From Methanomethylophilus sp963631655 (lineage in GTDB: Archaea > Thermoplasmatota > Thermoplasmata > Methanomassiliicoccales > Methanomethylophilaceae): 14,735 nt of DNA. The notes below the pieces were generated by a model, which made no database searches, was not told where the DNA came from, and saw only the letters and a list, made by a program, of their open reading frames with translations. The stretch is from contig CAVGRR010000040.1 of NCBI GenBank assembly GCA_963631655.1, forward strand, positions 1 through 14,735, given 5' to 3'. The translations under genes and the position numbers were made by a program. Shown here piece by piece: positions 1 through 4,939 of the stretch (positions are counted from its first letter, which is position 1; each line of letters begins with the position of its first letter).

Positions 1-61
1 CTCCATCCGCAATATTCTTATCTGCTTTCGGATAGAAATAACTTATTGGATATCCTATCAT
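1..61 (-). CDS. Start of an unknown gene, cut by the window edge
   Basis: An open frame starts with ATG at 61-59 and stays open to base 1 (about 20 codons, beginning MIGYPISYFYPKADKN). The ATG overlaps the TGA of the PIN gene by four bases (ATGA). A strong purine-rich GGAGGGGAAGGAA ribosome site precedes it, inside the PIN reading frame. The same overlap style joins all the other genes of this operon, which is the main reason to believe it. Too little is visible to name a function. Confidence 0.5.
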   Translation of the reverse strand, partial: MIGYPISYFYPKADKNIADG

Positions 62-519
62 TTCCTTCCCCTCCCCACAAGATAATCGTTCACACGGAGT
101 ATTTTCGCACGAATTCCTTTAACCGGTCTTTCCGGATCGTAAAAGTCGTTGTCCGAGGTCAGAAGAATTTCGGAATCCGTGACATCGGCCGAATAAAGCG
201 TTTCATAATCCTTGTCGCTACGAATGTAATACCTCGTTTTGAGCTGTTCAAGAGGAATAATCTCCACATACCTGACATCCGGACACATTTCACGGACTCT
301 TTTCTCGATTTCTTCTGAATCCAGTGGGCAATGTTTTTTCCTACTTTGACGGGTACATTGGAAAAGAATGATGTTGGTCATCATCAGTTCATCACACTCT
401 TTCACGGTATCCAAAACGTTACGGCAATCCGCCGAACCGTAAATCAGTGCGGCAACAATGATATTCGTATCTACGGTGACTCTTCTGCGTTTTGAAAACA
501 AATCCGAAAGAATTGTCAC
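58..519 (-). CDS. PIN-domain nuclease, probable VapC-like toxin
   Basis: 153 aa from the chosen GTG start. The N-terminus holds the PIN signature VTVDTNIIVAALIYGSA, with the first catalytic Asp at D17. Near the C-terminus, KDYETLYSADV supplies a probable D104, and ILLTSDNDFYD supplies D123/D125. A mid-protein Glu (E41 or E44) could complete the acidic site. PIN domains are Mg-dependent ribonucleases and most small archaeal ones are toxins; that role is inferred. The GTG at 519-517 was preferred to the TTG at 540 because it overlaps the upstream TGA by four bases (GTGA) and has AAGGATG a few bases before it. The gene directly upstream encodes a 63-aa protein that fits an antitoxin slot. The protein is somewhat longer than the usual 130-140 aa. 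It could also be a house-keeping PIN nuclease. Confidence 0.78.
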   Translation of the reverse strand: MTILSDLFSKRRRVTVDTNIIVAALIYGSADCRNVLDTVKECDELMMTNIILFQCTRQSRKKHCPLDSEEIEKRVREMCPDVRYVEIIPLEQLKTRYYIRSDKDYETLYSADVTDSEILLTSDNDFYDPERPVKGIRAKILRVNDYLVGRGRK

Positions 520-707
520 AGAAACACATCCTTCAAACAAGCTTTGGGGGTTGCGACGATAGCGTAAACATCACCATCGAGTTGGATCTCATAATCGCGA
601 AACATCGGTTCCATTTTGTACTGGTCAATTCTGGCCAGTACCTCGAATAGGGTAAGTTCCGTGGTCTTGATGTCAATCAGGACAATATCGTGGGGACCCA
701 GAGTCAT
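516..707 (-). CDS. Small acidic protein, possible antitoxin of the PIN protein
   Basis: 63 aa. The ATG at 707-705 overlaps the TGA of the upstream winged-helix gene by four bases (ATGA), and its own TGA overlaps the GTG of the PIN gene. I do not recognise a named family with certainty. The visible pattern is an N-terminal beta/alpha half (DIVLIDIKTTELTLFEVLARI) followed by a short hairpin-like segment (DYEIQLDGDVYAIVATP), with no obvious AbrB, RHH or Phd motif. Position and size suggest that it neutralises or escorts the PIN protein. This is inferred from context only. There is no strong ribosome site, so it is probably translated by coupling to the gene before it. Confidence 0.62.
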   Translation of the reverse strand: MTLGPHDIVLIDIKTTELTLFEVLARIDQYKMEPMFRDYEIQLDGDVYAIVATPKACLKDVFL

Positions 708-1783
708 CTGTATCCCGCTCCCGTGAATTCGGTGTACTGAAGCGTGGCTACGGATGTCTGAAGGGTCGTCATCTGGGTCATGGCCTTTACCAACGAGGAA
801 ATGTTGGCGGTCAACCCCACAATGGATTCTCCCTGAAGCTGGATAACCTCTTTCAATCCGACAATTTCCGCCTTCATTCTGGAAATGTCGTCGGCATTGG
901 ACAATGAGGCATGTTTCAGTTCCTGAACAGCACCAGGCATGTTCGCGTAGATTTCAACAAGCTCTTCGTCGCTGGCGTTCTCCACTTCGGTTTCCAGGTA
1001 GTTGGGCGACGTGTCGGACGTGATAATCTGCCCCTCGTCGTGATAACGCGGAGGTATCATGGCGGCAAGGGGATCTCCCTCCTTCGCTCTGTGAAGCTGA
1101 TAGTTCTTGGGCAGTTGAGGTTCGGTGATCTGCCAGCCGGTCGCCTTGAGAAGATCGGCAACATAGTTGCAGCGTGCGATTATGTAATCCAGGACCTCAC
1201 CCCTTTTGACTTTGGCCGGATAGTAGTAGACCCTTCCGGGGTTGATGTACAGCTCCATCGTGCCCTTCGACGATTCGTAGAAGTTGACGGTAAGATTCTG
1301 CTTGAAAAGAGAGAGATGGCACCGACGGTGTTTCTTTCCCTTTCCTCCGGAACCTTCCTTCTCCCAATATCCGACGTAGAGGCCGTTGGGTCCCTTCACG
1401 TCAGCGAAGGATCCTTTGGCGCGGACCGTGCAGGAGATCCTTCCGGAGATGTGTGCGTTCACCATTCCGAGAGGCAATCTGCCGTTGGGGGGCAGACAGT
1501 CGTATACGCGCGAACTATCGTGCGGGGGGCCGTTCGTTTCGGCACCCCCGTCGTTTTTCGCAAATTCCGACCCTATAACGTGCGCGCGAGGGTCGATGTA
1601 AAGTATGGGGTGTGAACCGGGGACTTTCATAAGTTCCCCCGAATTGACAAGATAGTCAGCTATCTGCCTTACCCTCGTTTGTGAGAGATTGGTGTATCTG
1701 GCTATGTGCGAAATCGGGTAGCATGCAAGAAGCATTTCCTTGATCTTCGCGTTGCGTTCTGTGGCGCGACTGCGGACGGTCAC
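704..1783 (-). CDS. Winged-helix DNA-binding protein with C-terminal coiled coil
   Basis: 359 aa from a GTG at 1783 with GGAGG seven bases upstream; this GTG overlaps the TGA of the preceding gene by four bases, which rules out the longer frame starting at 1864. Residues about 10-65 form a helix-turn-helix or winged helix (ISHIARYTNLSQTRVRQIADYL, a typical recognition-helix pattern, followed by a wing near PGSHPILYIDP). The middle region (about 110-220) is beta-rich and basic (GKGKKHRR at about 148-154) and not assigned to a family. The last 80 residues are heptad-like (about 284-348) and may multimerise. A DNA-binding role is inferred from the HTH. Candidates are a regulator of this operon or a protein of an integrated element; proteins of this shape are common in archaeal mobile islands, but no integrase is in view. 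Confidence 0.72.
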   Translation of the reverse strand: MTVRSRATERNAKIKEMLLACYPISHIARYTNLSQTRVRQIADYLVNSGELMKVPGSHPILYIDPRAHVIGSEFAKNDGGAETNGPPHDSSRVYDCLPPNGRLPLGMVNAHISGRISCTVRAKGSFADVKGPNGLYVGYWEKEGSGGKGKKHRRCHLSLFKQNLTVNFYESSKGTMELYINPGRVYYYPAKVKRGEVLDYIIARCNYVADLLKATGWQITEPQLPKNYQLHRAKEGDPLAAMIPPRYHDEGQIITSDTSPNYLETEVENASDEELVEIYANMPGAVQELKHASLSNADDISRMKAEIVGLKEVIQLQGESIVGLTANISSLVKAMTQMTTLQTSVATLQYTEFTGAGYR

Positions 1784-2193
1784 AGCGATGCCTCCGACGA
1801 ACCGCAATAACGGTAAAACGCAGCTTTTAACGGTACCTCCGTTGAAGCACCGTTTTTCACGCAAATATTTTCACACTTTTTTGTTATGTCCAGACAGTCC
1901 GAAACTGTGCATATATCACCGTACTTTTCTGTCGCAGTTTCAACGGACCATGAATCGCCGTAGGTACGGACAATGTTCACGGGTCCGAATACGCAGAAAA
2001 TACGGTCGAGAAGATCGTCCGCATTGTATGTCTCGAAGCTGTCGGACAGGTTTGGTTCATAGCTGATGAACCTGAATTTTCCTCTGCCCGAAGGCAGTGA
2101 TTTGTTCGGGTTTGTGTAGCCATCGATGATGGCTAGATTGGGCGGGTTAAGTCCGCCGTCACGAAACAGTCCTTGTGTGTTTCTATGTCTCAT
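1780..2193 (-). CDS. Unknown protein, first gene of the PIN operon
   Basis: 137 aa, ATG at 2193, ending in a TGA that overlaps the next gene's GTG (GTGA). No family recognised. It has mixed composition, with five cysteines towards the C-terminal half (CVFG, DIC, DCL, ENIC, YRYC) but no CXXC pair. No clear signal peptide or membrane segment. No good ribosome site is visible; a perfect 6-bp-arm inverted repeat lies 8 bases before the ATG and could be an operator. Expression together with the winged-helix, antitoxin-like and PIN proteins is implied by the overlaps. The N-terminus is uncertain, because the first 25 residues have little character and other start codons are possible. Confidence 0.5.
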   Translation of the reverse strand: MRHRNTQGLFRDGGLNPPNLAIIDGYTNPNKSLPSGRGKFRFISYEPNLSDSFETYNADDLLDRIFCVFGPVNIVRTYGDSWSVETATEKYGDICTVSDCLDITKKCENICVKNGASTEVPLKAAFYRYCGSSEASL

Positions 2194-2200
2194 AGATATT

Positions 2201-2215
2201 GCCCTTGGGAAGGGC
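2201..2215. repeat. Perfect inverted repeat in the divergent promoter region
   Basis: GCCCTT-GGG-AAGGGC, six-base arms around a three-base centre, in the 85-base gap between the divergent genes at 2193 (minus) and 2279 (plus). Its position immediately before the start of the minus-strand operon fits an operator for the winged-helix protein of that operon; a short RNA hairpin is the alternative. The role is inferred. Confidence 0.4.
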
Positions 2216-2278
2216 GGTTTTCTATCAGACTTGCCCCGAAATGCGTTGCTTTAGGTGGGCATATCTCCGGAGAGTTTC

Positions 2279-2671
2279 ATGGCAACAGAAGTTGTGATCA
2301 CCATGGGTACGGTACTTGACCGTAAGACCGGAGCCCAGACCAGGAAGGTTTCAGAGTTCGTTGTCACCTCCGACCGTGTCGGAGAGTTCATCGATATCTC
2401 CGGAGACATCGATTACAACGCACCTGTCATGCGCCGTGCCCTTTCCGTCAGCGGAATGTCGGTCGAAGAGGCCGCCGCAGAGATCGATGCAAGGTCGAGG
2501 ATCAGAGAATTCCTCGCAGAAATGGGAAAGAAGCACGGCGAGACCTACTGGGGAGCCGAGTGGGTGTCCGCCTCCAACGAATATATAATGCGCAACAGCG
2601 GAAAGGATTCCGACAGCATCTTCAACGGATTCAAGAACAAGTTCATCACCGAGACGGGGCTGACAGAATGA
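2279..2671 (+). CDS. Unrecognised 130-aa soluble protein
   Basis: 130 aa. The ATG at 2279 was chosen over a GTG at 2255 because GGAGAG stands six bases before it. The sequence has alternating beta-type segments at the N-terminus (EVVITMGTVLDRKTG, SEFVVTSDRVGEFIDISGD) and helical charged segments afterwards (VEEAAAEIDARSRIREFLAE), ending with a Phe/Lys-rich helix. No cysteines, signal peptide, membrane segment or catalytic motif was identified. Codon choice and the absence of stops in a GC-richer stretch support a real gene. It is divergent from the PIN operon and followed by a palindrome at 2689-2703. I cannot assign a function; it may be lineage-specific. Confidence 0.65.
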   Translation: MATEVVITMGTVLDRKTGAQTRKVSEFVVTSDRVGEFIDISGDIDYNAPVMRRALSVSGMSVEEAAAEIDARSRIREFLAEMGKKHGETYWGAEWVSASNEYIMRNSGKDSDSIFNGFKNKFITETGLTE

Positions 2672-2688
2672 ATCTTATCAACAGACCC

Positions 2689-2703
2689 AGACAGCTGCTG
2701 TCT
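2689..2703. repeat. Perfect palindrome after the 130-aa gene
   Basis: AGACAGC-T-GCTGTCT, seven-base arms around a single base, 18 bases after the TGA at 2671. It could stabilise the 3' end of the transcript or be a binding site. No T-run follows directly, so I do not call it a terminator. Downstream, 2704-2925 holds only a weak hairpin (CCGAC/GTCGG at about 2780-2798) and no supported gene. Confidence 0.4.
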
Positions 2704-2925
2704 ATGTCTGCAATGAGGCCGGCCCATCACCTATTAAGTATTCCTTGTTCTGACAATCAGCCATCAAGATACCCTGTCCGGACCGACGGGTTCGATGTCG
2801 GAGGTGATTGATGCTTCTAGCATTTATTATGTTCAATAATGGGGCCTGATTATACATACCCAGACCCCTCAAATAAACCCATTTTACATAACTATCTTCC
2901 AACCCGTATTTTGTTGCGATTGTTG

Positions 2926-2934
2926 TTAAATATA
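2926..2934 (+). promoter_or_regulatory. TATA box for the nucleotidyltransferase gene
   Basis: TTAAATATA, about 30 bases before the ATG at 2963, lies between the arms of an inverted repeat (CCCGTAT at 2903-2909 and ATACGGG at 2932-2938). Its placement supports a natural gene start near 2963, in a different frame from the motif-bearing part of the nucleotidyltransferase. Confidence 0.4.
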
Positions 2935-2962
2935 CGGGATTGTCTGATTTCACGAGATTGGT

Positions 2963-3288
2963 ATGGGGTTTCTCTTAAAATGCAATTACAAACCGACTGA
3001 GCTGACCAAGATAGTCGGTCCTTTGGCTGAGACCAACAGATCCTATTGGTATCACTGTTCGGTTCCCGGGCCACAGGCAGGTATATCCGTAAAAGCGACT
3101 ATGATTTTCTCATAGAAGTTTACAAAGATTTCACTTTCGATGAGTATTATCGTTTTTCAGACGGTATTCAAGCAGTCCTGGGCACTTCTGTGGATATGGT
3201 CTTCACTGATACATTGAATGATGATTACTTCTCCGGGCGTGTAATCAGTGAGGCGATTCTGATTTGGCAGAGGTCCGGATCGGACTGA
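2963..3288 (+). pseudogene. MNT-type nucleotidyltransferase, apparently frameshifted
   Basis: The part from about 3031 to 3288 encodes a minimal nucleotidyltransferase: LFGSRATGRYIRKSDYDFLI carries GS-X10-DXD exactly, and a third Asp is in VDMVF. In this family these residues bind Mg-ATP and transfer AMP or other nucleotides, often as MntA antitoxin acting on a HEPN toxin. The frame has no ATG; a TGA at 3028 blocks it, leaving only a TTG at 3046 that would remove the first helix. In another frame, an ATG at 2963 (behind a TATA box) encodes TELTKIVGPLAETNR, which is what usually precedes the LFGSR strand. A one-base loss near 3035-3045 would explain both. No HEPN gene is adjacent. A sequencing error, or internal initiation at the TTG, would make it a live gene. 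Confidence 0.62.
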
Positions 3289-3313
3289 TAATTGAAAGAC
3301 CCAGATCAGTCCG
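3281..3313. terminator. Shared inverted repeat at the 3' ends of convergent genes
   Basis: CGGACTGAT (3281-3289) and ATCAGTCCG (3305-3313) are perfect nine-base arms with a 15-base loop. The arms contain the TGA stop codons of both converging genes, so either transcript folds a hairpin at its end. No long T-run follows, so termination strength is uncertain; mRNA end protection is an alternative. Confidence 0.45.
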
Positions 3314-4148
3314 CAAAGAACGTGGAGATGACCAGCAGTCCGCTGTCGGTGAGCGAATACTTCGAATAACCTGCAGGCTTCTCGATCCATCCCGCGTTGA
3401 TCCATGATTTCAGATAATGCCTCTGATAGAACATGATCTCCTTCTGTTTGGAGGCGGTCTTGACCTCGTTGACCATGGGCTCGTATTCCCACAGGCCCTT
3501 GTCCTTCAGTTCCTGGATCATACCGGTGGCGGTGACGGGTTTTCCCTCGTTGCGGCGGCGGTTGAATGCACGTAGTGCCAGAACAAGCGTCTTGTCCGGA
3601 GGTTCCACTTCGAACTTCGGGATCAGCCTCGGGGTGTGGGTGTGCTCGGTGAGACCGACAGGCCTGCCTGCCTTGTAGTAGAGGTTCCTGATGTCCTCGG
3701 TCTTGATGGTGAACTCCCTGGTTCCGACGGTGAATGCCTTGACCCCGTCGTTCATCATACCGGTGACGATGGCCGCGGCGCTGAACTGCGAGGTTCCTGC
3801 TGAAGAATTGATGAAGATCTCCGCCTTGTAATCCGAAGGATCGTCGGTGGGTCCCGCATATTTCTTCTTGAGGTCGGCGATGAGCTTGAGAAGGTCCCTG
3901 AACATCAGCTGGAAATCATAGACCGGGTCTTCCGCGTGTTCGATGATCTCGACCTTGGGAAGTTTGTCCCTTATCTGGAAACAGACCTCGTCATAGAATT
4001 CCTGATAGATGCGTCCCGCTTCGTCGTTGGGATTGCGGGTGTAATGGAAGAGGTGTACCTCGTCCGCTCCGAAACCGACTGCCGGCTCTACGATCATGGC
4101 TGTTTCGAAGGAAACGCAGGAGATCACAATACATCTCTTCTCGCTCAT
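3306..4148 (-). CDS. CARF-type plus winged-helix transcriptional regulator (HFX_2341/DUF6293-like)
   Basis: 280 aa. Residues about 5-165 look like a CARF Rossmann fold: VEPAVGFGADEVHLFHY at the first crossover, and a ligand-loop pattern INSSAGTSQFSAAA at 113-126, comparable to the SxGT motif of Csa3 and of the HFX_2341 family. Residues about 185-280 form a winged helix (ATGMIQELKDKGLW, then YLKSWINAGWIEKP...YSLTDSGLLV). CARF domains bind nucleotides such as cyclic oligoadenylate and pass the signal to DNA binding; the ligand here is unknown. There is no CRISPR array or cas gene in view, so it is a stand-alone regulator. The ATG at 4148 lies about 24 bases from a TATA box, giving a nearly leaderless mRNA; GTGAT just before the ATG may also help. 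Confidence 0.75.
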   Translation of the reverse strand: MSEKRCIVISCVSFETAMIVEPAVGFGADEVHLFHYTRNPNDEAGRIYQEFYDEVCFQIRDKLPKVEIIEHAEDPVYDFQLMFRDLLKLIADLKKKYAGPTDDPSDYKAEIFINSSAGTSQFSAAAIVTGMMNDGVKAFTVGTREFTIKTEDIRNLYYKAGRPVGLTEHTHTPRLIPKFEVEPPDKTLVLALRAFNRRRNEGKPVTATGMIQELKDKGLWEYEPMVNEVKTASKQKEIMFYQRHYLKSWINAGWIEKPAGYSKYSLTDSGLLVISTFFAD

Positions 4149-4166
4149 ATTATCACATATTCCCCA

Positions 4167-4190
4167 TTATTTATAACATTTATCTGTTAT
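4167..4190 (-). promoter_or_regulatory. TATA box and adjoining palindrome of the CARF regulator
   Basis: On the minus strand TTATAAATAA (4176-4167) is a good archaeal TATA box centred about 24 bases before the ATG, predicting a start of transcription at or near the ATG. An inverted repeat ATAACA-N6-TGTTAT (4173-4190) overlaps its upstream edge, where TFB binds. Such a site would suit autoregulation by the winged-helix protein; this is inferred. Confidence 0.5.
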
Positions 4191-4473
4191 CATTTGGTAC
4201 CCGATGTTCTGAGATTGATATATCTGGAACATTAATCAGGTTTTGACCGTTTTCCAGGAGATCGGATCTCTTGAATCCCGGTCATTATCGACCGTTCATC
4301 CGGTGATTTTCCGTATTCGGCAACACAGTTTTCAATACCTTACGGAAATATGGTACATAATATCGGATTCGATTAATTAACTTTTTTACGGTCACGAATT
4401 TCGTCTTGTGAGATTATAAATCCAAAATACGGGTTGCAGGACATCTGCAGTATCACGTAGTCCGTTATCGGCT
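4191..4473. other. Intergenic region between divergent promoters
   Basis: No supported gene. It contains GACCGTT twice in direct orientation (4245-4251 and 4290-4296) with an inverted copy ACGGTC near 4388, a small inverted repeat CGGTC-N6-GACCG (4279-4294), another TATA-like stretch (GATTATAAATCC at about 4412-4423) and an inverted repeat TGCAG-N5-CTGCA (4435-4449). Together these suggest regulatory sites for one or both flanking genes; no role is proven. Confidence 0.35.
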
Positions 4474-4483
4474 TTTTAATATA
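4474..4483 (+). promoter_or_regulatory. TATA box, leaderless promoter of the 114-aa gene
   Basis: TTTTAATATA centred about 26 bases before the ATG at 4505. This spacing puts the transcription start at the start codon, as in many archaeal leaderless mRNAs, and agrees with the lack of a ribosome site before this gene. Confidence 0.5.
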
Positions 4484-4504
4484 CTGGACACTCGATTTCC
4501 CATT

Positions 4505-4849
4505 ATGTCATCCACCGTGATCGTCCATATGAGAACCTGCAGCAAGACCACCAGGGTCACCGCAGAAATGCAGGAAGACGGGGACACAATCAAAGTGACC
4601 CTCGCATCGGACTGTCAGAACGTCAAGAACTATGCGGAACTTCTGGGAAAGGAGATTCATGTTTCGGATGTCGTTGAGTGGAAGGGAAGCAGAGTTGTCG
4701 ACCCCGAGATCAGACAGCCCCTGTCGATCCCCTGCCTTGTTCCGAACGCCATCTTCGATGCGGCATGGATGGAGGTCGGTATGCTTTCCAAGAATCTGGC
4801 ACAGCAGAGGGCCAAGGAGAACTCGCTGGAGTTCCCCGAGGACAAGTGA
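4505..4849 (+). CDS. Small conserved-type archaeal protein with three cysteines
   Basis: 114 aa, ATG at 4505, leaderless promoter. The N-terminal half is a beta-rich stretch (VIVHMRTCSKTTRVTAEM, then KVTLASDCQNVKNYAELLG); the C-terminal half has SIPCLVPNAIFDAAWMEVGM followed by a charged tail. Cysteines are at 12, 37 and 77. The layout (early Cys in a strand, SDC before a helix, PCLVPNAI before a helix) resembles a family of small uncharacterised methanogen proteins, possibly DUF6951; I name this from memory with low certainty. The three cysteines could hold a metal or cluster. Its function is unknown. The next gene starts 90 bases later on the same strand with its own TATA-like box, so co-transcription is not required. 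Confidence 0.72.
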   Translation: MSSTVIVHMRTCSKTTRVTAEMQEDGDTIKVTLASDCQNVKNYAELLGKEIHVSDVVEWKGSRVVDPEIRQPLSIPCLVPNAIFDAAWMEVGMLSKNLAQQRAKENSLEFPEDK

Positions 4850-4908
4850 TCCTCCGAAATCCATCTGTTCTGTACGGGATATCCAATGTGCCAGCGGACC
4901 TAAAACAG

Positions 4909-4918
4909 TACTAAATAC
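4909..4918 (+). promoter_or_regulatory. Possible TATA box of the sensor gene
   Basis: TACTAAATAC centred about 26 bases before the ATG at 4940; no ribosome site is present before that ATG, which fits a leaderless mRNA. The match to a TATA box is only moderate. Confidence 0.3.
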
Positions 4919-4939
4919 GTTGTCGGGATACCTGTTACG

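Noticed and set aside
911..1615. Plus-strand 234-codon frame opposite the winged-helix gene.
   Set aside because: It is the antisense shadow of the 359-aa gene, which has clear domain features, a GGAGG site and overlaps with both neighbours.
2780..2798. CCGAC-GGGTTCGAT-GTCGG, resembling a tRNA T-arm.
   Set aside because: The conserved C at position 61 is missing in the right register, and no acceptor, D or anticodon arms can be drawn around it.
2702..2953. Minus-strand 83-codon frame with a helix-turn-helix-like stretch (TTIATKYGLEDSYVKWVYL).
   Set aside because: It starts only with GTG, has no ribosome site, ends in TAG (a stop type absent from the supported genes), and overlaps the nucleotidyltransferase promoter. 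It could be a remnant but is not supported as a gene.
2900..4436. A 14-base sequence CAAAATACGGGTTG at 4423-4436 found inverted at 2900-2913, both intergenic.
   Set aside because: A 14-base match between two places on either strand of a 14.7-kb window is about what chance gives, and the surroundings differ.
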